Origin: an uncultured Paracoccaceae bacterium
GTDB taxonomy: Bacteria; Pseudomonadota; Alphaproteobacteria; Rhodobacterales; Rhodobacteraceae
DNA length: 43,824 nt
Assembly: GCA_905181985.1 (NCBI GenBank)
Contig: CAJIZW010000001.1
Coordinates: 1 to 43,824, forward strand
Reading direction: 5' to 3'
Positions within the stretch are counted from its first letter, which is position 1; each line of letters starts with the position of its first letter. A program made the translations under genes and the position numbers. Below the pieces are notes generated by a model. That model saw only the letters and a program-made list of their open reading frames with translations. It ran no database searches and was not told the DNA's origin. This document shows, piece by piece, positions 8,823 to 18,230 of the stretch.

Positions 8823-9425
8823 TTACTTTCTGACAGTAATCTTTTTTAGATTATTTTCTAATTTCCAAGTTGATGGTGGAGTATGTCGTGACTTAATGCA
8901 CTCTAATTCCCACATAGTTTCCCTTGCAGTATGCTGCATCGACATAGACCAGCGGCTTTCTGCGCCCTGAACTCCTCCATTTTGTGATGTTAACATTAAA
9001 CAGAGGGCATGGTTGTCTCTTTCTTTTCTACCTGTTTCAGCAGCTAAATTTAAACGTCTTACAGATTTTAATGTTGGATGTGTGGTAATTTCGAGAACTA
9101 CTAACTTTGTGATTCCAGACCTTAGTGCTTCTTCCGCAGCCCATAAAATATCATTAGAACACCCCGTACTTATAGTTATTAGGCGTCCAGGATTAACCCA
9201 ACCTATAATTCCATCTGGAAAAAGTTGATCACTAAACCAATCTGGACGAATCCAGACTATTGGACCATTAATTTTTGTTGCTATCCAGAGGGCACAGGTG
9301 CGTCGAGAGTTTCCAAAAATTTCATGTGCCTTTTCAAAGGAGAATACAATTCCTTCGTCCATTATTAAGAATTTTCTATTTAAATTTAGATTACTATTGA
9401 AACTGTTATATTGCATTCTATTCAA
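8823..9425 (-). CDS. ImuA/RecA-like protein without a visible ImuB or DnaE2 partner
   Basis: 200 residues from a TTG start; alternative starts are ATG at 9416 and ATG at 9362, the last giving 179 residues and best matching the expected domain (FEKAHEIFGNSRRTCALWIA). No start has a clear Shine-Dalgarno. The protein shows the ImuA pattern: AHEIFG, GPIVWIRPDWFSDQLFPDGI, EEALRSGITKLVVLEI, RRLNLAAETG, and GGVQGAESRWSM near the end. ImuA proteins are degenerate RecA/SulA relatives that assist mutagenic translesion synthesis with ImuB and DnaE2, but here the neighbours are an MFS transporter and an aldo/keto reductase. No Walker A lysine is evident. Family assignment by pattern recall; function uncertain. 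Confidence 0.65.
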   Translation of the reverse strand: MNRMQYNSFNSNLNLNRKFLIMDEGIVFSFEKAHEIFGNSRRTCALWIATKINGPIVWIRPDWFSDQLFPDGIIGWVNPGRLITISTGCSNDILWAAEEALRSGITKLVVLEITTHPTLKSVRRLNLAAETGRKERDNHALCLMLTSQNGGVQGAESRWSMSMQHTARETMWELECIKSRHTPPSTWKLENNLKKITVRK

Positions 9426-9524
9426 TTAACATGTTCTTGTTTTGTTCTCAATATATTATTAATAATTGTTGTTTATTTTTTATAGGTTTATAAGCTTACA
9501 GATCTATTTAAAAAGGAAAAGAAA

Positions 9525-10565
9525 TTGGAAAAATTATTGCTGGGAGATAGTGAGTTAAAAGTTTCCCAATATTGTCTTGGAACAATGACATTTAATAAAA
9601 CTAATGAGGTAGATTCTCATAATCAAATTGATTTTGCTATCGATAACGATATTAATTTTCTTGATACCGCTGAAATGTACCCAGTAAATCCGATATCTAA
9701 AGATACTATTGGTGTAACTGAAGAGGTAATTGGTAGTTGGCTGAATAAAACAAAGAAACGAGATTCTATTATTTTGGCAACAAAAATTTCTGGTGAAGGA
9801 AATTTAGATATTAGAGGTGGGGAAGCTATTTCATCTGATAGCTTAAGAAGATCCATTGAATCTTCACTACGTAGATTAAAGACAGATTATATTGATTTAT
9901 ATCAACTTCATTGGCCTAATAGGGGAAGTTATATGTTCAGAAAAAACTGGACTTTTGACCCATCTCAACAAGTTAAAGAAAATACGGTATCCCATATTGA
10001 AGATACTCTAGAAGAGTTACAAAGGCAGATACAGATTGGGAACATACGTCATTTTGGCTTATCTAATGAATCTGCTTGGGGAACGTCAATGTGGATTCAA
10101 ATTGCAGAAAAATTAGGTGGCCCAAAAGCTTTAAGTATTCAAAATGAGTATTCTTTATTGTGTCGACTGTTTGATACAGATTTAGCTGAATTATCCGTAA
10201 ATGAAAATGTTTCCTTACTAGGTTTTTCTCCTTTGGCGGCTGGTTATCTTACGGGAAAATATCAAAATAAGAGTATACCAAAAGGCTCTAGAATGTCTAT
10301 TAATAATACGATGGGTGGAAGGTCTTCTCCACGCGTTTTACCCGCCACTCAAGGATATATTGATATAGCAAAAAAATATAATTTGAACCCAATTCATATG
10401 GCCTTAGCTTGGTTTAAATACAGACCCTTCAAGGCTATTCCGATCTTTGGGGCCACGAATCTAGACCAGTTAAGAACTATAATTGACGGAATTGATGTTA
10501 AATTAAATAAAGAAATATTAGATGATATTAGTGAAGTTCATAAAGCTCACCCTATGCCCTACTGA
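9525..10565 (+). CDS. Aldo/keto reductase, Tas-like
   Basis: 346 residues, the same length as E. coli Tas. The catalytic tetrad elements are visible: FLDTAEMYP (Asp and Tyr), ILATKISG (Lys) and YQLHWPNR (His). The (beta/alpha)8 barrel continues through GLSNESAWG and IPIFGATNLDQL, which binds NADPH. The start is TTG with AAAGGAAAAG just upstream; no ATG is available nearby in frame. It lies 91 bp before the carnitine operon on the same strand, so it may be co-regulated, but it could equally be an independent general carbonyl reductase. Substrate unknown. Confidence 0.9.
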   Translation: MEKLLLGDSELKVSQYCLGTMTFNKTNEVDSHNQIDFAIDNDINFLDTAEMYPVNPISKDTIGVTEEVIGSWLNKTKKRDSIILATKISGEGNLDIRGGEAISSDSLRRSIESSLRRLKTDYIDLYQLHWPNRGSYMFRKNWTFDPSQQVKENTVSHIEDTLEELQRQIQIGNIRHFGLSNESAWGTSMWIQIAEKLGGPKALSIQNEYSLLCRLFDTDLAELSVNENVSLLGFSPLAAGYLTGKYQNKSIPKGSRMSINNTMGGRSSPRVLPATQGYIDIAKKYNLNPIHMALAWFKYRPFKAIPIFGATNLDQLRTIIDGIDVKLNKEILDDISEVHKAHPMPY

Positions 10566-10656
10566 ACCAATACTTAGATTGGATATAGTCTATGTTGTAA
10601 GATTTTCTTAAGATGATTAGTAATATACAGATAGTATCTTTTAAAGGAGTTAAAAA

Positions 10657-11565
10657 ATGCCGTTACAAATGAATCGGGAAGTTTTTATTACTTGTGCGGT
10701 GACTGGGTCAGGGGGCACTCAGGATCGTAGTCCTAATGTTCCAAGGTCACCTAAGGAAATTGCCGACAGTGCTATCGCTGCTGGTAAGGCAGGTGCGGCT
10801 ATAGTTCATTGTCACGTTAGAGATCCAGATACAGGAGCACCTTCGCGAAATCTCAAATATTATAGAGAAGTGACAGACAGAATACGAGATTCTGAAACTG
10901 ATGTTGTTTTAAATCTTACTGCTGGCATGGGTGGAGATATGGTTTTTGGATCAATTGACGACCCCTTAGCACTTTCAAATAGTACAGACATGGCGGGAGC
11001 CGAAGAACGAGTGGCGCATGTGGCTGAATGTCTACCTGAGATATGTACCTTGGATTGTGGAACGATGAATTTTGCTGAATCCAATTATGTTATGACAAAT
11101 ACGCCTGGAATGTTAACAGCAATGGGAAAAATGATGACTGATCTAGGCGTATGCCCTGAGATTGAAGCGTTTGACACAGGACACCTTTGGTATGCAAAGC
11201 AACTTGTTGAAGATGGAATTTTAAAATCCCCAGGTTTAGTGCAATTATGTATGGGAGTTCCTTGGGGAGCACCAGACGATATGAATACGTTAATGGCCAT
11301 GGTTAATAATGTACCAAAAGATTGGACGTTCTCTGCTTTTTCTTTGGGAAGAAACCAAATGCCTTATGTCGCGGCTAGTGTCTTAGCTGGAGGCAACGTT
11401 CGAGTTGGTCTAGAAGACAATTTATTGCTTGAAAAAGGAGTCTTCGCTACTAACGAAGCTCTCGTTGATAGAGCGGTTAATATAATTGAAAAAATGGGTG
11501 CTAGAGTCATTGGACCTGAAAAAGTTAGAGAGAAGCTGAAGTTGTCTAAAAGAGCACCTCTTTGA
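10657..11565 (+). CDS. BKACE family beta-keto acid cleavage enzyme, probable dehydrocarnitine cleavage enzyme
   Basis: 302 residues. The BKACE signature is clear: ITCAVTGSGGTQDRSPNVPRSPKEIADSA at the start, zinc ligands in IVHCHVRDP (His-x-His), and a late GLEDNL supplying the glutamate. The family moves an acyl unit from a beta-keto acid to acetyl-CoA, releasing acetoacetate. Next to carnitine dehydrogenase the substrate is very likely 3-dehydrocarnitine, giving betainyl-CoA and acetoacetate. AAAGGAG precedes the ATG. First gene of a three-gene plus-strand operon; the carnitine dehydrogenase gene follows after 34 bp. Family is certain; the substrate is inferred from context. Confidence 0.93.
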   Translation: MPLQMNREVFITCAVTGSGGTQDRSPNVPRSPKEIADSAIAAGKAGAAIVHCHVRDPDTGAPSRNLKYYREVTDRIRDSETDVVLNLTAGMGGDMVFGSIDDPLALSNSTDMAGAEERVAHVAECLPEICTLDCGTMNFAESNYVMTNTPGMLTAMGKMMTDLGVCPEIEAFDTGHLWYAKQLVEDGILKSPGLVQLCMGVPWGAPDDMNTLMAMVNNVPKDWTFSAFSLGRNQMPYVAASVLAGGNVRVGLEDNLLLEKGVFATNEALVDRAVNIIEKMGARVIGPEKVREKLKLSKRAPL

Positions 11566-11599
11566 AATTTTAAAGCTTTAATTAAAAAATGGAGATTTT

Positions 11600-13048
11600 A
11601 TGAAAAAAATAGCTTCAATCATTGGTGGTGGTGTTATTGGTGCTGGTTGGGCTTCCAGGTTCCTATTAATGGGTTGGAACGTTAATATTTTTGATAGAGA
11701 CCCTGATGTTAATCGAAAAGTGAATGAAATTTTAGGAAATGCTAGACGGTCTTTACCTGGTTTATATGAAGAAAAACTACCAAAAGAAGGAGATTTAACT
11801 TTTTGCAGTTCTATCGAATGTGCTGTGAAAAATGCAACTTGGGTACAAGAAAGTATACCTGAACGATTAGATCTTAAGCATGCTGTATATAATGATATCT
11901 TAAAGTATTCAGATAAAAATGCGATTATCTGTTCCTCGACGTCCGGGTTTAAGCCTTCTGAATTGAATAATGTTACGAGCTCCCAAAATCGTATAATGGT
12001 GGCGCATCCGTTTAACCCTGTTTACCTATTACCCTTAGTCGAATTAGTTCTTACCGTTGACGCTCCTGATAAAGCCAAAGAAAAAGCTAAAGGAATTTTA
12101 TTTGATATCGGTATGTTCCCTTTACTCGTAAATAAAGAGATTGATGCACATATTGCAGATAGACTTTTAGAGGCTGTCTGGCGAGAAGCGCTTTGGCTTA
12201 TAAAGGATGATATAGCTACTACAGAAGAGATAGATAACGCTATTAGATTTGGTTTTGGATTGCGTTGGGCACAAATGGGTTTATTCGAAACTTATCGATT
12301 GGCCGGCGGTGAAGCAGGTATGAAGCATTTTATCGAACAATTTGGCCCAACTTTATCTTGGCCCTGGACCAAACTAATGGATGTTCCAGAACTAACCCCA
12401 TCGTTAATAGAAAAAATTTCGAATCAATCTGATGCTCAATCTGGTAGTCATACAATTAGAGAATTAGAGGTAATTCGCGATAACAACTTAGTAGGTATTA
12501 TGAGATCCCTTAAGTCGCAAAATTGGGGTGTTGGAGCGCACCTTAACGCGCTCGACAAATTTATAGAAAAAAAAGAATATAAATTTGATAAACCAATTGA
12601 AACTATTTCCCGAGTAGTACCATTAGACTGGGTTGATTATAATAATCATATGAATGAGGCGCGTTATTTACAAGCTTTTGGGGATGCTACGGATCGATTT
12701 ATGGAAATTATTGGGTGTGATTCAAATTATATTTCATCTGGAAATAGTTATTTCACTGCTGAGACCCACATAAGACACATAGATGAAGTTTTGGCGGGAT
12801 CATTGATAACAATCTTTACATATTGCTTGGTTGGTGAAGGAAAAAAACTCCACCTCTTTCATATTATGAAAAACGGGGATCGTTATATAGCAAGTGGTGA
12901 ACATATACTTATCCACGTCAACTTAGATACTAGGAGCTCGTCTATGCCTAGTGATGCAATTTTAATCACTTTGAGAAAAATAGCTAAATGTCACTCTAAT
13001 CTACCTCGACCTGATGGGGTGGGGGCATCGATAGGTAATAAGAAATGA
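11600..13048 (+). CDS. L-carnitine dehydrogenase fused to a hotdog thioesterase
   Basis: 482 residues in two parts. Residues 1-about 320 are a 3-hydroxyacyl-CoA-dehydrogenase-like NAD enzyme with dinucleotide motif GGGVIGAGWASRFLLMG and the catalytic HPFNP (His about 136). Residues from about 333 form a 4HBT-type hotdog domain starting RVVPLDWVDYNNHMNEARY. This fusion is known for carnitine dehydrogenases of rhizobia and relatives: the first part oxidises L-carnitine to 3-dehydrocarnitine and the second hydrolyses betainyl-CoA to glycine betaine. That places steps 1 and 3 of the pathway in one chain, with the BKACE enzyme catalysing step 2. The following SDR gene overlaps its stop as ATGA. 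Confidence 0.93.
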   Translation: MKKIASIIGGGVIGAGWASRFLLMGWNVNIFDRDPDVNRKVNEILGNARRSLPGLYEEKLPKEGDLTFCSSIECAVKNATWVQESIPERLDLKHAVYNDILKYSDKNAIICSSTSGFKPSELNNVTSSQNRIMVAHPFNPVYLLPLVELVLTVDAPDKAKEKAKGILFDIGMFPLLVNKEIDAHIADRLLEAVWREALWLIKDDIATTEEIDNAIRFGFGLRWAQMGLFETYRLAGGEAGMKHFIEQFGPTLSWPWTKLMDVPELTPSLIEKISNQSDAQSGSHTIRELEVIRDNNLVGIMRSLKSQNWGVGAHLNALDKFIEKKEYKFDKPIETISRVVPLDWVDYNNHMNEARYLQAFGDATDRFMEIIGCDSNYISSGNSYFTAETHIRHIDEVLAGSLITIFTYCLVGEGKKLHLFHIMKNGDRYIASGEHILIHVNLDTRSSSMPSDAILITLRKIAKCHSNLPRPDGVGASIGNKK

Positions 13049-13803
13049 AAAATGTATTAGTAACGGCTGGAGCGGCAGGTATTGGTAAGAAAATAGCTGA
13101 AAGGTTCGCTGATAAAGGTTACAATATATGGGTTTGTGACATTAATGAATCTACTCTTGATGAAGTTCCACAAAGTTGGAAAAGATCCTTACTAGATGTA
13201 AGTGACGAAATAAAGGTTAAGAGTTTATTCGAAGAAATCACTTCTGAGTGGGGTACTTTAGATACAGTTTGCTGTAATGCAGGTAGCGCAGGGCCAACCA
13301 GCTTAACAGAGGAAATCGAACTCTCAGATTGGAAGAATTGTCTGGCAGTAAATTTAGAAGGAGCATTCCTCACTAGTAAATATACAATTCCGTTGATGAA
13401 AAAAAGGTCAGCAGGTTCCATTCTATTTACATCGTCAACTGCCGGTATTTATGGTTATCCTAATCGCGCGCCTTATTCAGCGGCTAAATGGGCAATAATT
13501 GGGTTTATGAAAACCTTAGCAATGGAATTAGGTCCATTTGGTATCCGTGCCAACGCAGTTTGCCCTGGCGCGGTAGAAGGGCCTAGGATGGAACTTGTGC
13601 TAGCTAGAGAGGCTAGGTTAAAAGGGCTCACAAGAGATCAAGTATACCATGGTTACGCTTCGGGGACTTCTATGCGATCCTTTATTGAAGCTGATGATAT
13701 TGCCAATATGATGGTTTTCTTGGCAAGTGATGAAGCAAGATTTGTTTCTGGTCAAGTTATCTCTGTGGACGGGCATACAGAGAATCCTGATCCAAAAATT
13801 TAG
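13045..13803 (+). CDS. Short-chain dehydrogenase/reductase in the carnitine operon
   Basis: 252 residues of the classical SDR fold. The cofactor motif TAGAAGIGKKIA (TGxxxGIG-type), the NAG segment CCNAGSAGP, the Ser of TSSTAG and the YSAAK pair are all present, so it should be active with NAD(P). The C terminus has FVSGQVISVDGHTENP. It overlaps the carnitine dehydrogenase stop codon by ATGA, so the two are translationally coupled. A published D-carnitine dehydrogenase from Agrobacterium is, as far as I recall, an SDR, which makes oxidation of D-carnitine to the same 3-dehydrocarnitine an attractive role. Other 3-hydroxy acids, such as 3-hydroxybutyrate, remain possible. Enzyme class certain, substrate inferred. 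Confidence 0.9.
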   Translation: MKNVLVTAGAAGIGKKIAERFADKGYNIWVCDINESTLDEVPQSWKRSLLDVSDEIKVKSLFEEITSEWGTLDTVCCNAGSAGPTSLTEEIELSDWKNCLAVNLEGAFLTSKYTIPLMKKRSAGSILFTSSTAGIYGYPNRAPYSAAKWAIIGFMKTLAMELGPFGIRANAVCPGAVEGPRMELVLAREARLKGLTRDQVYHGYASGTSMRSFIEADDIANMMVFLASDEARFVSGQVISVDGHTENPDPKI

Positions 13804-13884
13804 TCTATAGCTGTTTTAAGTAATAGTTTGTTCATTACTTATAAATAATATGGAGGTCTAATTATCTAGATATATGAGCGGTTA

Positions 13885-14514
13885 TTAAGTTACAATTGTT
13901 GCTTTGGTTGATTCAACCAACTCTTCTCTTGTTACGCCATCAGCTGTCTCGACAATCTTTAGTCCGCCGTCTACGACATCAAGAACACCAAGATTTGTTA
14001 TTATCCGGTTTACCACAGCTTTTCCAGTTAAAGGTAAAGTACATTCCTTTAATATTTTGCTATCACCATGTTTATTTGTATGATCCATTACTACGACTAC
14101 TCTACCCACACCAGCAACTAAATCCATGGCACCTCCCATACCTTTTACGAGTTTTCCAGGGATCATCCAGTTTGCTAAATCACCAGCTTCACTAACTTCC
14201 ATAGCACCTAGAATTGCCATTGCAATCTTTCCACCCCGTATCATCCCAAAGCTTTGCGCAGAATCAAAATATGAAGTTTGTGGTAATTCGGTGATAGTTT
14301 GCTTGCCAGCATTTATAAGATCAGAATCAAGCTCTTGCTCCGTTGGAAAGGGTCCCATGCCTAACATGCCATTTTCAGATTGTAGTGTAACCTCTATCCC
14401 TTTTGGTATGTAGTTAGATACGAGCGTGGGAATTCCAATACCTAAATTTACATACCACCCATCTTGAAGTTCGTGAGCTGCTCTTGCAGCCATTTGGTTT
14501 CTATCCCAAGCCAT
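13885..14514 (-). CDS. scoB: 3-oxoacid CoA-transferase subunit B
   Basis: The ORF track begins at 14565, but the family start [32 protein letters not shown] corresponds to ATG at 14514, giving 209 residues, the usual length. AGAGG lies just ahead, inside the end of scoA, and the ATG is 1 bp after the scoA stop. The catalytic glutamate is in the [10 protein letters not shown] motif. With subunit A it transfers CoA from succinyl-CoA (or acetyl-CoA) to acetoacetate. Placed tail-to-tail with the carnitine operon, which produces acetoacetate, so it probably channels that product into acetyl-CoA. Confidence 0.94.
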   Translation of the reverse strand: MAWDRNQMAARAAHELQDGWYVNLGIGIPTLVSNYIPKGIEVTLQSENGMLGMGPFPTEQELDSDLINAGKQTITELPQTSYFDSAQSFGMIRGGKIAMAILGAMEVSEAGDLANWMIPGKLVKGMGGAMDLVAGVGRVVVVMDHTNKHGDSKILKECTLPLTGKAVVNRIITNLGVLDVVDGGLKIVETADGVTREELVESTKATIVT

Positions 14515-14515
14515 A

Positions 14516-15214
14516 TTATTTAACCTCTCGTAAAGTGCGTTGTTCGATACGCTTTTCGTGATCACCTTGGATTAATCTGTGAACATAAATTCCAGGAAGG
14601 TGTATTAGGTCTGGATCAAGTGAACCAGTTGGTACTATCTCTTCAACTTCCGCGACGCAAACCTTCCCACACATAGCAGCTGGTGGATTAAAGTTACGTG
14701 CAGTTTTTCTAAAAACCAGGTTCCCTGTCTCGTCAGCTTTCCAGGCCTTTACTATCGAAATATCAGCAACTAAACCTCTTTCCATGATGTAGGTTTCACC
14801 ATCAAAATCTTTATGTTCTTTACCATCGGCTATTATTGTTCCGACTCCTGTCTTTGTATAAAAAGCAGGAATGCCACTACCTCCAGCGCGCATTCTCTCA
14901 GCTAGTGTCCCTTGTGGATTAAATTCAAGCTCTAACTCTCCCGATAGATATTGGCGCATGAACTCTGCATTCTCTCCAACATATGAGCTAATCATTTTTC
15001 TTACCTGTTTTGTTTGCAAAAGAATACCTATTCCAAAGTCATCTACGCCAGCATTATTTGACGCAAAAGTAAGGTTTTTAACTTTGGACTCTCTTATGGC
15101 ATTTAAGAGTAACTCTGGAATTCCACACAGACCAAATCCACCGGCCGCGATAAATATGTCATCTTTTAAAAGCCCTGAAAGAGCCGCTTCAGCATTATTA
15201 AAAACTTTTTTCAT
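14516..15214 (-). CDS. scoA: 3-oxoacid CoA-transferase subunit A
   Basis: 232 residues with the CoA-transferase family I features [16 protein letters not shown] near the N terminus, [15 protein letters not shown], and [22 protein letters not shown]. It forms the heterodimer or tetramer with ScoB encoded immediately downstream. The pair could also be AtoDA-like; the two families are hard to separate by eye, but succinyl-CoA:3-ketoacid transferase is the closer pattern. The HDAC-like gene lies 71 bp upstream on the same strand, so the three may share a transcript. Confidence 0.94.
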   Translation of the reverse strand: MKKVFNNAEAALSGLLKDDIFIAAGGFGLCGIPELLLNAIRESKVKNLTFASNNAGVDDFGIGILLQTKQVRKMISSYVGENAEFMRQYLSGELELEFNPQGTLAERMRAGGSGIPAFYTKTGVGTIIADGKEHKDFDGETYIMERGLVADISIVKAWKADETGNLVFRKTARNFNPPAAMCGKVCVAEVEEIVPTGSLDPDLIHLPGIYVHRLIQGDHEKRIEQRTLREVK

Positions 15215-15285
15215 TTTTTAATTCCCATCATTTCCTAAATTTGTTCTTGCCGCTGATAGCCTTGAAGTCAATTAATAATATTTAT

Positions 15286-16389
15286 TTAAAAGAAAAATTG
15301 TTCAAGTTCAGTAATTAACTCTGAGTAAAAATTCTGAACACGTTGATTAGGTTGCCTACTTTCGAAAAGAAATTTATAGGGATCGTCAGCTTTAATTGAA
15401 CTACTAGAAAGTTCTTGGATCACTCTGTGACCGCAAAAAGGAACATATACTTCTGAATAACCGCCTTCGTGAACCATAGCGAGTCTATCACTACAAAGCT
15501 CATTCGCAGCACCCATTACAAATTTTGTAAGTTGGCCAAAGGTTTCAGATGTAGCTAACATTCTTGCCAAAGGATCAATGGCAGAGGCATCAAAACCACA
15601 GGCGATTATTATAATATCTGGTTGAAACTCTCTTAAACGAGGCAAAATTAGTCGTTCCATAGCTTCTACATAAAGCGCATGGCCTCCACCTGCGGGAAGA
15701 GGTATGTTCATGTTATAACCTTCCCCCATATCAACTCCAATATCTGAAGCTGCACCTGTATCTATAGGGTAGCATCTATCTTGGTGCACAGATATTGTAA
15801 GTACATCTGCTCTATCATAAAAAATTGCCTCTGTTCCATTTCCGTGATGGACATCCCAGTCAACAATTGCGACTCGTTCGGTTAATTTTTCTGCTAATGC
15901 TGCTTCAACAGCGATGGATATATTCGATAGTAAACAAAACCCGTTTGGAAGGTCTCTTAGGCAGTGGTGCCCTGGTGGCCGAGATAACGCATATGAATTT
16001 TGGTTTATGCCTTTTAGTACGGAAAAAACAGCTCCTTTTGCCAAACCAGCAGATAGAGAAGCTATCTCAAAGCCACCTTTTGAAAAAGGTATATTTAGGC
16101 CAATTGTTCCACCATTTTTATCGGACAATGTTTTGAATTTTTCTAAAAATTCTCTTGGGTGTACCCTTAATAGGTCTTCAACAGAGGCCTCACTGTGTGA
16201 TCCTGTATCCAATTCGCTTAATAGGCCTGTGACATCCATTAAATTCTTTAATCGCCGTTTTGTCTCTGGGTTTTCTGGTAGACCTCCGGTAGACATCGGT
16301 TGCACCAAACCTCCAAGTGGGAGAGTGAAAGCAAAATCACCACCTCCATGCCAAAAACATTTCTCATCCCAAAAAAAACCAGTACTCAT
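15286..16389 (-). CDS. Histone deacetylase superfamily amidohydrolase (class II-like)
   Basis: 367 residues, close to the bacterial HDAH amidohydrolases. RPPGHH, the zinc-site segment VDWDVHHGNGTEAIF (Asp and His ligands), CGFDASAIDPLA (second Asp) and the late HEGGYSE (transition-state Tyr) are all intact, so it should be catalytic. Bacterial members remove acetyl or longer acyl groups from polyamines, other amines or model lysines and can cleave some esters. It sits between the DCC protein (40 bp) and scoA (71 bp), facing the carnitine operon. A role in acylated amines taken up with carnitine is possible but speculative; acetylpolyamine hydrolysis is the conservative guess. Confidence 0.93.
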   Translation of the reverse strand: MSTGFFWDEKCFWHGGGDFAFTLPLGGLVQPMSTGGLPENPETKRRLKNLMDVTGLLSELDTGSHSEASVEDLLRVHPREFLEKFKTLSDKNGGTIGLNIPFSKGGFEIASLSAGLAKGAVFSVLKGINQNSYALSRPPGHHCLRDLPNGFCLLSNISIAVEAALAEKLTERVAIVDWDVHHGNGTEAIFYDRADVLTISVHQDRCYPIDTGAASDIGVDMGEGYNMNIPLPAGGGHALYVEAMERLILPRLREFQPDIIIIACGFDASAIDPLARMLATSETFGQLTKFVMGAANELCSDRLAMVHEGGYSEVYVPFCGHRVIQELSSSSIKADDPYKFLFESRQPNQRVQNFYSELITELEQFFF

Positions 16390-16429
16390 TTTTCCTCTCC
16401 TAGAATTAGGACTAAATATATTTAATAAG

Positions 16430-16813
16430 TTATTGATTACGCATTCTTATGTTCTTTTTTCTACGCACGTGTAAAATATATATATATGGTGCTAATATGT
16501 GATCATAAACAAATGAAGAGACTTGTTTTATAACTGGTTGTTTAAAAATATGAAATAACCAACGATACTTTGGCATCGTATTCCATAATGCCAAAAAACC
16601 ATCCATGCCTACTTTTATTTCTCCGCCTATATCGACATGTAGCTTTCGGGCTGCAAGATCAGCCGAGATGTTCCAATGTGCTAGGAGCGAACTATTCAGA
16701 TCATCGAACTGAATAGGAATTTTCTTGTTGTTAGTATATTTCTGATAATGTTTGATTTCAAAATTACAAATTGGACATTCTGCATTATATAAAACCCGTA
16801 TATTAGTTTTCAT
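16430..16813 (-). CDS. DCC family thiol-disulfide oxidoreductase-like protein (DUF393)
   Basis: 127 residues beginning [17 protein letters not shown], with the CxxC of the DCC family (after Asp-Cys-Cys variants), and the downstream [19 protein letters not shown] segment typical of it. The fold is thioredoxin-like; the redox partner is unknown. The ATG lies within the last codons of rimO (11 bp overlap), so translation is probably coupled. A hydrophobic stretch near the C terminus ([13 protein letters not shown]) may associate with membrane. Confidence 0.88.
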   Translation of the reverse strand: MKTNIRVLYNAECPICNFEIKHYQKYTNNKKIPIQFDDLNSSLLAHWNISADLAARKLHVDIGGEIKVGMDGFLALWNTMPKYRWLFHIFKQPVIKQVSSFVYDHILAPYIYILHVRRKKNIRMRNQ

Positions 16814-18200
16814 TTAAGAGTTCACCAAATAAATCATAATCTCCTGCACCGGTCACTCTTACTTTAACTATATCACCTTGTTTTAAGTATTTGATTTTTT
16901 TATCAATAAATAAGTTACCATCAATCTCTGGCGCATCTGACATCGTTCTACATATTGCTAATTCTTTACTTACGCTATCCACAATTACATCACATTTATT
17001 ACCTATTTTCTTTTGTAGTTTTGTATAGGAAATTGATTGAGCCTTGGTCATGAAGCGTTGCCAACGGTCTTCTTTGATTTCATCCGAAATGTGGTCAGGT
17101 AAATTGTTAGATCTTGCCCCCTTAACATTTTCATACTTAAAACAACCAACCCTATCTAACTGAGCCTCGTCTAACCAGTCTAATAGTGTTTCAAACTCTT
17201 TTTCTGTTTCACCTGGAAAACCAACTATAAAAGTAGATCTAATTGATAGATCTGCACACTCTTCTCTCCAAGCCAATATCTCGTCAAGGGTTTTGGCTGA
17301 AGCTGCAGGTCTACTCATCCGCTTTAAAACATCTGGATGCGCGTGCTGAAAGGGAATGTCTAAATATGGTAATACATTATTTCTCTTGTCAGCCATTATT
17401 GGAATTAGTTCACGGACATGTGGGTAAGGATAAACATAGTGAAGTCTGATCCAAGCACCTAATGTTCCAAGTTCCCTTGTTAAATCGGTAATATGGCTTT
17501 TCACCTCTTTATTGTTCCAGAGGTTCTTTTTATATTTTAAATCAAGCCCGTACGCTGACGTATCTTGAGAAATTATTAAAAGTTCCTTCACTCCTGAATG
17601 AACTAGTTTTTCTGCTTCTCTAAGAATTGCATGTGAAGGTCTAGAGTTTAGTTTTCCCCGCATAGAAGGTATAATACAGAATTTGCATTTGTGGTTGCAA
17701 CCTTCAGAAATTTTTAAATAACTGTAGTGCCTGGGCGTTAATGAGACTTGCGGTGTGGGTAGTAAATCAAAAAATGGATTAGGTCTTGCTGGTACAGCAC
17801 TATGCACTGCGTCCAAAACCCTCTCGTATTGCTGAGGGCCTGTTACAGATAAAACATTTGGGTGAGTCTCTTTAATCAAACCTTCTTCCACTCCTAGACA
17901 GCCAGTAACAATAACCTTACCGTTTTCTTCTAAAGCTTCTCCAATGGCTTCTAAACTTTCAATTTTTGCTGAATCTAAAAAACCACAAGTATTTACTATT
18001 ACTGCATCTGCACCGGCATAATCAGGACTGATAGAATACCCTTCTGCGCGTAATCTAGTTAAAATACGTTCACTATCAACTAAAGCTTTAGGACAACCTA
18101 GCGAGACCATACCAATTTTTGGTTGACTTTTTTCAGAGTTAATAGTGATGCCTATTTTCGGGGCAACATCTGGCCGTTTAGATTTTTGATTTAAGGACAT
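16803..18200 (-). CDS. rimO: Ribosomal protein uS12 methylthiotransferase RimO
   Basis: 465 residues, full length. Order: N-terminal UPF0004 domain with its three cysteines ([26 protein letters not shown]), the radical-SAM domain with CNHKCKFC (CxxxCxxC), and a C-terminal TRAM domain ([26 protein letters not shown]). The enzyme adds a methylthio group to the beta-carbon of the conserved Asp of ribosomal protein S12, using two 4Fe-4S clusters. The DYDLFG ending separates RimO from MiaB. It follows gcrA by about 30 bp and overlaps the DCC gene. The ATG has only a weak Shine-Dalgarno. Confidence 0.96.
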   Translation of the reverse strand: MSLNQKSKRPDVAPKIGITINSEKSQPKIGMVSLGCPKALVDSERILTRLRAEGYSISPDYAGADAVIVNTCGFLDSAKIESLEAIGEALEENGKVIVTGCLGVEEGLIKETHPNVLSVTGPQQYERVLDAVHSAVPARPNPFFDLLPTPQVSLTPRHYSYLKISEGCNHKCKFCIIPSMRGKLNSRPSHAILREAEKLVHSGVKELLIISQDTSAYGLDLKYKKNLWNNKEVKSHITDLTRELGTLGAWIRLHYVYPYPHVRELIPIMADKRNNVLPYLDIPFQHAHPDVLKRMSRPAASAKTLDEILAWREECADLSIRSTFIVGFPGETEKEFETLLDWLDEAQLDRVGCFKYENVKGARSNNLPDHISDEIKEDRWQRFMTKAQSISYTKLQKKIGNKCDVIVDSVSKELAICRTMSDAPEIDGNLFIDKKIKYLKQGDIVKVRVTGAGDYDLFGELLNEN

Positions 18201-18230
18201 CTGGCTTTTTCATAACTCATCTATTAATAA

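Noticed and set aside
10567-10582. CCAAT-ACTTAG-ATTGG repeat after the aldo/keto reductase
   Set aside because: 5-bp stem without T-run; expected by chance in a spacer of this length.
13818-13840. AAGTAAT...ATTACTT inverted repeat between the SDR and scoB
   Set aside because: Well placed for a terminator of converging operons, but AT-only stem and no T-run; too weak to list as a terminator.
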